Assembly: GCA_002298125.1 (NCBI GenBank)
Contig: DBMJ01000011.1
Coordinates: 62,001-126,000, forward strand
Source: Clostridium sp. UBA701
GTDB lineage: Bacteria; Bacillota; Clostridia; Clostridiales; Clostridiaceae
Direction of reading: 5' to 3'
Length of the DNA: 64,000 bases
Part shown: one piece after another, positions 19,210 through 26,347 of the stretch
Numbering within the stretch: the first letter of the stretch is position 1
Layout: each line of letters opens with the position of its first letter
Notes under the pieces: model-generated
Told to the model about the DNA's origin: nothing
What the model saw: only the letters and a program-made list of their open reading frames with translations
Databases searched by the model: none
Translations under genes and position numbers: made by a program

Positions 19210-19239
19210 TTGACAATTAAATTAATTTAATAACATAAT
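19210..19239 (+). promoter_or_regulatory. SigA-type promoter candidate for yraN
   Basis: TTGACA (19210-19215) and CATAAT (19234-19239) are spaced by 18 bp, about 90 bp upstream of yraN in the divergent comM-yraN region. Confidence 0.5.
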
Positions 19240-19326
19240 TAGTTCAACTAAACAGCTTGAAAAAAACAGAAACATATTCTATTATTAATTCATGAGGGAA
19301 CACAGCTGGTTACGGGAGGATGATTT

Positions 19327-19695
19327 ATGCATTCGTTTAACAGGGATGTTGGTAGTTTAGGCGAATCCCTAGCAGTAAAGTATCTCACAGATATGGGATA
19401 TATAATTTTAGACAGGAATTTTCGATGTAAGCTTGGAGAAATTGACATAATTGCAAAAGACAATGACTACATCTCTTTTATAGAGGTGAAATCCAGATAT
19501 GGCTTATGCTATGGAACCCCTGCGGAATCAGTTACCCTGCATAAGCAGTACAGGATTTATCGGGCTGCTCAACTATATATCCTGAAAAAAAATATACACA
19601 AGTATGATTTTAGATTTGATGTACTAGAGCTAATTTTTAATAACAACGATAATAATTATTCTATTAGGCTCATAAAAGATGCCTTCCAATTGTAA
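19327..19695 (+). CDS. yraN: YraN/UPF0102 family endonuclease-like protein
   Basis: This is a small PD-(D/E)xK nuclease-fold protein whose cellular role is not established; it is found near rnhB and comM in many genomes. Catalytic-type residues are visible as E38 and D40 (LGEIDII) and E53-x-K55 (FIEVKSR). The 122-residue length is typical. The ATG follows GGGAGGA. It is the only plus-strand gene in this part of the window and converges on rnhB across a bidirectional hairpin. Confidence 0.9.
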   Translation: MHSFNRDVGSLGESLAVKYLTDMGYIILDRNFRCKLGEIDIIAKDNDYISFIEVKSRYGLCYGTPAESVTLHKQYRIYRAAQLYILKKNIHKYDFRFDVLELIFNNNDNNYSIRLIKDAFQL

Positions 19696-19705
19696 TTTAT
19701 GCCAT

Positions 19706-19739
19706 CACAAAAAGCCCGGGATTTGCCCAGGCTTTTTTG
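19706..19739. terminator. Bidirectional terminator between yraN and rnhB
   Basis: AAAAAGCC-c-GGG and CCC-a-GGCTTTTTT form a stem with one internal mismatch and a five-base loop. A-tract and T-tract flank it, so it can stop both converging transcripts. Confidence 0.85.
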
Positions 19740-19743
19740 GTTA

Positions 19744-20415
19744 TTAAATAAAGTTATGAATAAAGCTCCTCCTGTGAATCTCGCAAGGACCATAATTCCT
19801 TATGGCATCAGTGTGCTCCTTTGTTCCATAACCACTGTTTCTTTCAAAGCCGTATTGAGGAAACTTCATAGAATATTCAGCCATAAGTGAATCCCTATAT
19901 ACCTTTGCTATTATAGAAGCTGCAGCAATTGATGCGCTTTTAGCATCCCCTTTGATGACATATGAATTTTTAAAGCTAAGCCCTTTTACTGCATAGCCAT
20001 CAGAAAGCACCAGGTCTGGCACTATAGATAGCTTCTCACAGGCTTTCTTCATAACTTCATTATTACACCAGGAAATTCCCTTCATATCAATTAGCTCAGG
20101 TGACAGTTCTTCAATGCTGTAGGCTAGTGCTACATCTTTAATAGTTAATGCAATACTCTCTCTTTTTTTAGGACTTAATTTTTTTGAATCATTTATACCA
20201 AAAAGTTTTGAAATGCTTTCTTCATCTTTTAAATCTAAAATCACTGAAGCTGCTACAATAGGTCCTGCCAGGGGGCCTCGCCCTACTTCATCTACCCCAG
20301 CAAGGTAAATTCCTTCACCATAAGAACTGTCGAAATCAAAGAGGTCTTGTACTCTTTTTCTCTCTACCTCTTCTTTTTCAAGCTTTCTCTTTAATCTCTC
20401 TTCTGATAATGTCAT
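19744..20415 (-). CDS. rnhB: Ribonuclease HII
   Basis: RNase HII incises DNA at single misincorporated ribonucleotides and at RNA/DNA junctions. The core GVDEVGRGPLAG places D42 and E43, with further acidic residues D139 (LVLSDG) and one in GDAKSASIAAASI. The protein is 223 residues with a charged N-terminal extension. The ATG follows AGGGAG. It is 23 bp downstream of rbgA; rbgA-rnhB-yraN is a common Firmicute arrangement. Confidence 0.96.
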   Translation of the reverse strand: MTLSEERLKRKLEKEEVERKRVQDLFDFDSSYGEGIYLAGVDEVGRGPLAGPIVAASVILDLKDEESISKLFGINDSKKLSPKKRESIALTIKDVALAYSIEELSPELIDMKGISWCNNEVMKKACEKLSIVPDLVLSDGYAVKGLSFKNSYVIKGDAKSASIAAASIIAKVYRDSLMAEYSMKFPQYGFERNSGYGTKEHTDAIRNYGPCEIHRRSFIHNFI

Positions 20416-20438
20416 TGATTTTCTCCCTTGTAGTTCTA

Positions 20439-21278
20439 CTACCTATCCAATGAAATTTGGCCTAGCTTTCCTCCACGGAACTCATCTAGGAGCATTACCG
20501 CCACTCTATTATAATCTATGTTACCACCACTAATTACTGCCCCTCTTTTCCTTCCAATAGCTTCCATAATTTCTATAGATGTTCCTTCTAGAGAGGGTAG
20601 CTTATATCTTAACATTAAACTATCAGCATGTTCTTCCTTTAACTTTTCAATTAGTTTTAAAGCTAATTCTTCTATATCCATTATCTCATCCTTTATTGCT
20701 CCAGTGAAAGCAAGATGTAGAGCTGTCTCCTTGTCCTCTAGCTTGGGCCATAATATACCCGGAGTATCAAGTAATTCAATGCCCAAGGAGGTCTTTATCC
20801 ACTGCTTTGTCTTAGTTACTCCTGGCCTATCACCTGTTTTAGCAATACTGCTTTTTGCCATCTTATTAATAAAGGTGGATTTACCTACATTGGGAATACC
20901 AACCACCATGGCTCTTATTGTGAAATTGTTTATTCCCTTTTCCTTAGCTCTACTTAACTTTTCCCTTAAAAGTCCTTGTAGAACTGGCTTAATTAAGTTA
21001 AGCCCTTCTCCTGTTATACAGTTTACTCCTACAGCTTTGATATTTTCTTTGGTAAGCTCTTCTATCCATTTGTTAGTTACAGCTTTTTCACTAAGATCTG
21101 CTTTGTTTAATAATACTATTCTAGGTTTATTATCACAGAGCTGCTCTATCTCAGGATTAGCACTGGATTTTACTATTCTTGCATCTCTAAGCTCAATAAC
21201 TGCGTCCACTAGCTTTAAATTCTGCTGTAATTCTCTTCTGGTCTTTGCCATATGTCCTGGAAACCAATTTATTTCCAT
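20439..21278 (-). CDS. rbgA: Ribosome biogenesis GTPase RbgA (YlqF)
   Basis: RbgA is a GTPase needed for late 50S assembly. The GTPase motifs are circularly permuted: G4 NKADL comes before G1 GIPNVGKST and G3 DTPGILWP. The N-terminal INWFPGHM and a C-terminal ANTAR-like helical region are also typical. The ATG at 21278 has GGAGG nine bases upstream; an earlier in-frame TTG touches the ribosome site and is rejected. It follows rplS across a terminator. Confidence 0.95.
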   Translation of the reverse strand: MEINWFPGHMAKTRRELQQNLKLVDAVIELRDARIVKSSANPEIEQLCDNKPRIVLLNKADLSEKAVTNKWIEELTKENIKAVGVNCITGEGLNLIKPVLQGLLREKLSRAKEKGINNFTIRAMVVGIPNVGKSTFINKMAKSSIAKTGDRPGVTKTKQWIKTSLGIELLDTPGILWPKLEDKETALHLAFTGAIKDEIMDIEELALKLIEKLKEEHADSLMLRYKLPSLEGTSIEIMEAIGRKRGAVISGGNIDYNRVAVMLLDEFRGGKLGQISLDR

Positions 21279-21330
21279 AAAACTCAACCTCCATACCTAT
21301 AAGTGTATTTACTATTATATCCTATATAAT

Positions 21331-21358
21331 AAAAAAAGGGCTAGAAGCCCATTTTTTA
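21331..21358 (-). terminator. Rho-independent terminator after rplS
   Basis: GGGCT-tct-AGCCC with flanking A and T tracts directly follows the rplS stop on the minus strand. Confidence 0.82.
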
Positions 21359-21703
21359 TTATAGTAATTCTTTAACCTTAGCAGCTTTGCCGACTCTATC
21401 TCTTAAATAGAACAGCTTAGCTCTTCTAACCTTACCTTTTCTTACCACTTCAATTTTATCAATTATTGGCGCATTTAAAGGGAAGGTTCTTTCAACACCT
21501 ACTCCATAAGCAAGTCTTCTAACAGTAAAGGTTTCTCTGATCCCGCCGTTCTGTCTTTTAATAACAGTACCCTCGAACATCTGAATTCTTTCTCTGTTTC
21601 CTTCTTTTACCTTTACATAAACCTTTAAAGTATCTCCCACATTAAACTGTGGCAAATCAGTTCTGATTTGTTCTGCCTCTATCATTCTTATAACTTCTAA
21701 CAT
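21359..21703 (-). CDS. rplS: 50S ribosomal protein L19
   Basis: L19 sits at the 30S-50S interface. The 114-residue sequence matches the family throughout (VGDTLKVYVKVKEGNRERIQ.., RRLAYGVGVERTFPL, VRKGKVRRAKLFYLR). The ATG follows AGGAGGG. It ends the rpsP-khpA-rimM-trmD-rplS group, and a compact hairpin in its leader (21730-21765) resembles a ribosomal-protein leader. Confidence 0.98.
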   Translation of the reverse strand: MLEVIRMIEAEQIRTDLPQFNVGDTLKVYVKVKEGNRERIQMFEGTVIKRQNGGIRETFTVRRLAYGVGVERTFPLNAPIIDKIEVVRKGKVRRAKLFYLRDRVGKAAKVKELL

Positions 21704-21729
21704 GTCTAGTCCCTCCTATTCAATTATTT

Positions 21730-21765
21730 GACGTTCATGCTTATCCATGAAAACAGAGGAACGCC
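21730..21765 (-). promoter_or_regulatory. L19-leader-like hairpin upstream of rplS
   Basis: On the minus strand GGCGTT (21760-21765) pairs with AACGTC (21730-21735), one G-T pair included. An inner CATG/CATG stem caps a GATAAG loop, with a one-sided bulge. It lies 27 bp before rplS. L19 leaders are known in Firmicutes; identity is by resemblance only. Confidence 0.5.
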
Positions 21766-21817
21766 CGTACTAGCACAAAATGTATTTTAACACAAATATG
21801 ACGTAATTACAATAGAT

Positions 21818-22546
21818 TTATCTGTTCGCTTCAAGAAGTTTTTTATCTTCTTTTGTAAGTATAAGCTTGTTAAAAAGATCAGGTCTTAATTTTTTAGTAA
21901 TCAAAAGGCTTTGTTGCCTTCTCCATGCATTTATCTTAGCATGGTTACCGGACAATAAGACCTCTGGTACAGACTCCCCCTCGAAAATTGCAGGTCTTGT
22001 ATATTGTGGATACTCTATGGTACCACTATAAAAGGATTCCTCTTCGTAGCTCTCCTCGGTGGAAAGGACTCCTGGAATCAGCCTGCATATACTATCTATA
22101 ATAGGTATACATGCCATTTCTCCGCCAGTTAAAATAAAATCTCCAAGGGATATCTCTTCATCTATGCATTTATAGGCTCGTTCATCTATTCCTTCGTAAT
22201 GACCACATAGGAAGATGAGTTCTTTTTCCTGCGCAAGCTCCTTGGCTTTTTCTTGGTTAAAGGTTTTCCCCCTTGGTCCTAAGAAGATAACCTTGCCATG
22301 ATTTATACTTTTTACACTTCTTATAGAATCTACAACGGGTTGTGCAGTCATAACCATGCCAGCTCCGCCGCCATAGGGATAGTCGTCAGTTTTGCGATGC
22401 TTATCAGCAGTATACTCTCTTATATTATGAAGACGCATATTTATTATACCGCTTTCCTTAGCTCTTCCTATAATGCTGCAGTCAAATAAGGTGAACATTT
22501 CAGGGAATAGGGTAAGTATATCAATTACTATTCCATCCATTGACAT
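21818..22546 (-). CDS. trmD: tRNA (guanine-N1-)-methyltransferase
   Basis: TrmD makes m1G37 in tRNAs to prevent +1 frameshifting, using a SPOUT knot. DILTLFPEMF, the substrate-binding YGGGAGMVM, the knot motifs FLCGHYEGIDERA and GDFILTGGEMA, and the C-terminal RPD block are present (242 residues). The first ATG (22546) overlaps the end of rimM by 19 bases; a second ATG two codons in is possible. No strong ribosome site is seen, so translational coupling to rimM is likely. Confidence 0.96.
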   Translation of the reverse strand: MSMDGIVIDILTLFPEMFTLFDCSIIGRAKESGIINMRLHNIREYTADKHRKTDDYPYGGGAGMVMTAQPVVDSIRSVKSINHGKVIFLGPRGKTFNQEKAKELAQEKELIFLCGHYEGIDERAYKCIDEEISLGDFILTGGEMACIPIIDSICRLIPGVLSTEESYEEESFYSGTIEYPQYTRPAIFEGESVPEVLLSGNHAKINAWRRQQSLLITKKLRPDLFNKLILTKEDKKLLEANR

Positions 22547-23019
22547 AATGGTTTTATTGTTATTTTCCTTTCCTTCATGTCTATGGTTAAAACTACGGAC
22601 TTAAGGGCAGGTATAAGAAGCTCCTTCTCGCCCTTTATCCAGTAGACATCATTGCTTCCTGTACTAATAACCTCAGAAATAACTCCTAAATATTCCCCTT
22701 CTTCATCCTGAACAGAACACCCTATAATATCTGCCACAAAATATTCTCCCTCTTTAAGCCTTACTGCCTCCTCACGAGGAACCTCTATGTATATGCCTTT
22801 AAGCTTTATAGCTTCCTCTATGGTATCTAATCCCTCTAATTTTAGTATTACCCTGTCATTTTGGAGCTTACACCATATTATCTTGGTTTCCACACCATTT
22901 AGAAATACTCTTTTTAGCTTTTTAAACCGATTATAATCATCCGTTAGAGGATAAATTTTTACCTCACCCTTTATTCCATGGGTATTTACTATTTGACCTA
23001 TTGTGAGAAAGTCTCTCAT
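22528..23019 (-). CDS. rimM: 16S rRNA processing protein RimM
   Basis: RimM assists maturation of the 30S head and binds S19. The N-terminal RimM barrel (IGQIVNTHGIKGEVKI) and the C-terminal PRC-barrel (EGEYFVADIIGCSVQDEEG..) are both present in 163 residues. Its 3' end overlaps trmD. It is the third gene of the rpsP-khpA-rimM-trmD cluster, and a hairpin at 23076-23100 separates it from khpA. Confidence 0.95.
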   Translation of the reverse strand: MRDFLTIGQIVNTHGIKGEVKIYPLTDDYNRFKKLKRVFLNGVETKIIWCKLQNDRVILKLEGLDTIEEAIKLKGIYIEVPREEAVRLKEGEYFVADIIGCSVQDEEGEYLGVISEVISTGSNDVYWIKGEKELLIPALKSVVLTIDMKERKITIKPLCQWME

Positions 23020-23075
23020 ACACTCACACCTGTCCTTTTATTTTTAAAATAAAGTAATTATATCAGAGTAAGTAA

Positions 23076-23100
23076 AAGAACTAGGAAAAACCTAGCTCTT
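23076..23100 (-). terminator. Hairpin between khpA and rimM (possible attenuator)
   Basis: AAGAGCTAGG pairs with CCTAGTTCTT over a five-base loop on the minus strand, overlapping the khpA stop. The following T-tract is interrupted, so termination may be partial. Confidence 0.45.
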
Positions 23101-23326
23101 AAATAATTTCCACAACAACCCTTTTATTGTCCTTAATGGCCGCTGCTTTTACTACAGTTCTAATAGCCTTGGCTATTCTTCCCTGTTTTCCTATTACTTT
23201 ACCCATATCCTCGGGCGCTACTTTCAATTCAAGTATTATGGATTGTTCTCCGAACACTTCATTTACTTGAACCTGTTCTGGGTTATCAACTAATGATTTA
23301 GCTATAATTTCAACTAATTCTTTCAT
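23099..23326 (-). CDS. khpA: KH-domain RNA-binding protein KhpA (YlqC)
   Basis: KhpA is a single type-II KH domain protein of 75 residues. In other Gram-positives it works with KhpB in RNA binding and cell elongation control. The GxxG loop appears in VIGKQGRIAKAIRTVV. The ATG follows GGGGG. It sits between rpsP and rimM as in nearly all Firmicutes. Confidence 0.93.
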   Translation of the reverse strand: MKELVEIIAKSLVDNPEQVQVNEVFGEQSIILELKVAPEDMGKVIGKQGRIAKAIRTVVKAAAIKDNKRVVVEII

Positions 23327-23344
23327 AGACTTTACCCCCAGTCC

Positions 23345-23602
23345 TTACTTTGTAAGCTTGTCGTTTAAACCAGCTTTTTCAAATAACTTTTTAACTATAT
23401 CAGTAGGTTGTGCACCATTTTTCATCCATTGATCAGCTTTCTCCTCATCAAGTTTGATGGTAGCTGGTTCTGTAGTTGGGTTATAGTATCCTATTTCATC
23501 AATGAATCTTCCATCTCTTGGGGATCTGGAATCAGCAACAACTACTCTGTAGAAAGGAGCCTTTTTAGCACCCATTCTTCTAAGTCTTATCTTTACTGCC
23601 AT
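23345..23602 (-). CDS. rpsP: 30S ribosomal protein S16
   Basis: S16 is an early 30S body assembly protein. The 85-residue sequence starts MAVKIRLRRMGAKKAPFYR and contains ADSRSPRDGRFIDEIGYYNP, the family signature. The ATG follows AAGGAGGT. It is 24 bp after ffh, and the ffh-rpsP link is conserved. Confidence 0.98.
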   Translation of the reverse strand: MAVKIRLRRMGAKKAPFYRVVVADSRSPRDGRFIDEIGYYNPTTEPATIKLDEEKADQWMKNGAQPTDIVKKLFEKAGLNDKLTK

Positions 23603-23626
23603 GTTATTTCACCTCCTTTAAAGTGC

Positions 23627-24982
23627 CTAATTCATGAAAGGCATCTTGCCAAAGAGTCCCTTTTTCATACCCTTTTGCATACCCTTCATCTGTTTCATCA
23701 TTTTTCTCATGTTTTCAAAATCCTTTAAAAGCTTGTTAACTTGTTGTACAGAAGTTCCAGAGCCCAGTGCTATTCTGCGTTTTCTAGAAGGAGAACTGCT
23801 TATTAGCTGTGGGTTCTTCCTCTCCTTTGCAGTCATAGAATTAATAATAGCTTCAGAACGCTTTAACTCCTGTTCACCTTTATTCAAATCCACATTTTGC
23901 AATTCTTTTGTGTTGACGCCTGGAAGCATCTCTACAATCTTGTTTAGTGGACCCAGCTTTTTCATTTGAGACATTACTTGAAGAAAGTCCTCGAAGTTGA
24001 AATCCTGATTGAGCATTCTGTCTCCGAGTTCCTTTGCTTCTTTTTCATCAATAGCAGCCTGCGCCTTCTCAATTAAAGTTAACACATCTCCCATACCTAA
24101 GATTCTAGAGGCCATTCTATCAGGATAGAAGGTCTCAAGATCTGTCATCTTTTCGCCCATTCCAGCAAATTTTATGGGCTTGCCAGTGATGGCTCTTATG
24201 GATAGCGCTGCTCCTCCACGGGTATCACCATCTAGCTTAGTAAGTGCAACACCGGAAATATCAAGCTTATCATTAAAGCTCTGTGCTACATTTACAGCAT
24301 CCTGACCTGTCATGGAATCTACTACAAGAAGTATTTCATCTGGTGTAACTACAGTTTTTATATCTATAAGTTCCTGCATAAGCTCATCATCTATGTGCAA
24401 TCTTCCTGCAGTATCTATTATAACTACATTAAGCCCATTGCTCTTAGCATATTCTATAGAGGCCTTTGCAATATCTGGTGGACTGATTTTATCTCCCATG
24501 ACAAACACAGGAATATCTATGGACTTTCCTACGACCTGCAGCTGCTTTATAGCAGCTGGCCTATAAATATCACAGGCTACTAATAGCGGTTTCTTATTTT
24601 TCTTTTTTAAGCTTAAGGCCAATTTACCGCACAAAGTTGTCTTACCAGCTCCCTGAAGTCCTGCCATCATAAGCACTGTTATGCCCTTATCTGAAAACTT
24701 AATGCCACTTTCTGATTTACCCATAAGAGCAGTAAGCTCATCATTAACAATTTTTATAACCTGCTGTCCAGGAGTAAGGCTTTCCATAACTTCATTTCCA
24801 AGGCATTTAGCACTTACACTGTTTATAAAGTCCTTAACCACCTTATAATTGACATCAGCTTCTAATAAAGCCAGTTTAACTTCTCTCATGGCCTCTTTTA
24901 TATCTTTTTCATTAAGCTTGCCTTTTCCCTTTAACTTTTTAATGGTTTCCTGCAGTTTGGTGCCTAATGCTTCAAAAGCCAT
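23627..24982 (-). CDS. ffh: Signal recognition particle protein Ffh (SRP54)
   Basis: Ffh binds signal peptides on nascent chains together with 4.5S/6S RNA and delivers them to FtsY. The N domain is followed by the GTPase with G1 GLQGAGKTTL, DTAGRLHID and TKLDGDTRGG. The C-terminal M domain has the RNA-binding SSPSRKRRIALGSGTS stretch and a methionine-rich tail. Length is 451 residues. The ATG follows AGGAGG. ylxM lies directly upstream (10 bp), and the receptor gene ftsY is two genes away. Confidence 0.98.
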   Translation of the reverse strand: MAFEALGTKLQETIKKLKGKGKLNEKDIKEAMREVKLALLEADVNYKVVKDFINSVSAKCLGNEVMESLTPGQQVIKIVNDELTALMGKSESGIKFSDKGITVLMMAGLQGAGKTTLCGKLALSLKKKNKKPLLVACDIYRPAAIKQLQVVGKSIDIPVFVMGDKISPPDIAKASIEYAKSNGLNVVIIDTAGRLHIDDELMQELIDIKTVVTPDEILLVVDSMTGQDAVNVAQSFNDKLDISGVALTKLDGDTRGGAALSIRAITGKPIKFAGMGEKMTDLETFYPDRMASRILGMGDVLTLIEKAQAAIDEKEAKELGDRMLNQDFNFEDFLQVMSQMKKLGPLNKIVEMLPGVNTKELQNVDLNKGEQELKRSEAIINSMTAKERKNPQLISSSPSRKRRIALGSGTSVQQVNKLLKDFENMRKMMKQMKGMQKGMKKGLFGKMPFMN

Positions 24983-24992
24983 AGCAATCCTC

Positions 24993-25340
24993 CTATATAT
25001 TATCCATTAAGTCTTTCTTTATAGCTATTAGTTCCTTTAATGAATAATCGTCCTTAGTGTACTCTATAAGACTTTCTATACTCATCAAAATTCTATTTTG
25101 TGTTTCTTTTTTTTGTTTATTCTTACTCATAAGACCTAACTTTTCTTCGTATTCTATAAGTGACCTATGACACCTTTTTATAATGTCATGGATGGCTTGG
25201 CGGCTGGTACTAGTAAGCTCTGATATCTCTGCTAAGGATAAATCCTCATTGAAATATAAGGTCATAATATCAACTTGCTTCTCTGTAAGAAGCACACCAT
25301 AATAATCAAGTAATTCCGAGGTCTCAAACCTTTCATTCAT
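24993..25340 (-). CDS. ylxM: YlxM-family helix-turn-helix SRP accessory protein
   Basis: YlxM is a small sigma-70 region 4-like helix-turn-helix protein that acts as an accessory SRP component in streptococci. The HTH is visible as LSLAEISELTSTSRQAIHDIIKRC, and the C-terminal half is helical and charged. ATG 25340 is preceded by GGGTGA; an upstream in-frame TTG has no ribosome site. Length is 115 residues. It is paired with ffh downstream and separated from ftsY by a strong terminator. Confidence 0.92.
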   Translation of the reverse strand: MNERFETSELLDYYGVLLTEKQVDIMTLYFNEDLSLAEISELTSTSRQAIHDIIKRCHRSLIEYEEKLGLMSKNKQKKETQNRILMSIESLIEYTKDDYSLKELIAIKKDLMDNI

Positions 25341-25369
25341 ACAATCACCCAATTCACAAATAAAATAAT

Positions 25370-25422
25370 AGCAAATTTTTTTATAGCTGTCAAGTAAAAA
25401 TACTTAACAGCTATAAAATTTA
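25370..25422 (-). terminator. Rho-independent terminator after ftsY
   Basis: A long hairpin (TTTATAGCTGT with ACAGCTATAAA, one C-A mismatch, then AAGTA with TACTT, loop AAAA) is followed by a run of T on the minus strand. Confidence 0.85.
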
Positions 25423-26328
25423 AAAGAGAGCTTTAACAAAGCCTTCCGCATCAAATTCTTGAAAATCCTCTATGGCTTCTCCAACCCCTATATATTTTAC
25501 AGGTATGTTTAATGTATTTTTTATAGATATGGCAACTCCACCCTTGGCAGTACCATCGAGTTTTGTTAGGATTATTCCAGTCAAAGGACATACCTCCATA
25601 AACTGTTTTGCCTGACTTATGGCATTTTGACCTGTAGTGGCATCTAGCACAAGTAGGGTTTCTCTTTTAGCTTCACTAAATTCCCTATCTACAACTCTAT
25701 TTATTTTTCCTAACTCTTCCATAAGATTTTTCTTGTTGTGAAGTCTTCCAGCAGTATCACAAATTAAAACATCTACCTTTCTAGCCTTAGCAGCTTGAAT
25801 GGCATCAAAAACAACTGCTGCTGGGTCTGCACCCTCTTGATGACTTATCACATCAACTCCAGCCCTCTTTCCCCATATTTGGAGTTGATCAATGGCAGCA
25901 GCTCTAAAGGTATCTGCTGCTGCAAGAAGCACCTTTTTCCCTTGAGCTTTATACATATTAGCCATCTTTCCTATGGAGGTTGTCTTTCCTACCCCATTTA
26001 CTCCGATAACTAGGATTATCTGAGGAGTAGCTTCCGTATCATTAACATCTTTAGCCCTCATACATTCTATAAGCACTTCCTCCAAGCAAGGATAAATGTC
26101 TGTGGGGGTATTAATTCTCTTTTCCTTAACTCTTTGTTTTAATCTATTTATTATGTCTAGGGTTGTTTCTACCCCTATATCAGAGGTAATAAGTATTTCC
26201 TCAAGCTCCTCATAGAGTTCCTCATCAATAGTCATATACCCATTTAGCATACTATCTATCTTATCTGTGAACTCACGCTTTGTCTTCTGAAGACCAGTTT
26301 TTAACTTTTCAAAAAAATTATTAAACAT
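25420..26328 (-). CDS. ftsY: SRP receptor FtsY
   Basis: FtsY is the membrane-associated SRP receptor GTPase. The 302-residue protein has a short N-terminal helix in place of the long acidic A domain of E. coli, then an N domain and a G domain with GVNGVGKTTSIGKMA, DTAGRLHNK and TKLDGTAKGG. The ATG follows AGGAGG. It is 19 bp after smc, as in B. subtilis (smc-ftsY). Confidence 0.97.
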   Translation of the reverse strand: MFNNFFEKLKTGLQKTKREFTDKIDSMLNGYMTIDEELYEELEEILITSDIGVETTLDIINRLKQRVKEKRINTPTDIYPCLEEVLIECMRAKDVNDTEATPQIILVIGVNGVGKTTSIGKMANMYKAQGKKVLLAAADTFRAAAIDQLQIWGKRAGVDVISHQEGADPAAVVFDAIQAAKARKVDVLICDTAGRLHNKKNLMEELGKINRVVDREFSEAKRETLLVLDATTGQNAISQAKQFMEVCPLTGIILTKLDGTAKGGVAISIKNTLNIPVKYIGVGEAIEDFQEFDAEGFVKALF

Positions 26329-26347
26329 TAGTATCCTCCTCTGCTAA

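Noticed and set aside
20518..21375. 285-codon plus-strand frame opposite rbgA
   Set aside because: Antisense shadow of rbgA with low-complexity hydrophobic translation; rbgA motifs on the other strand are intact.
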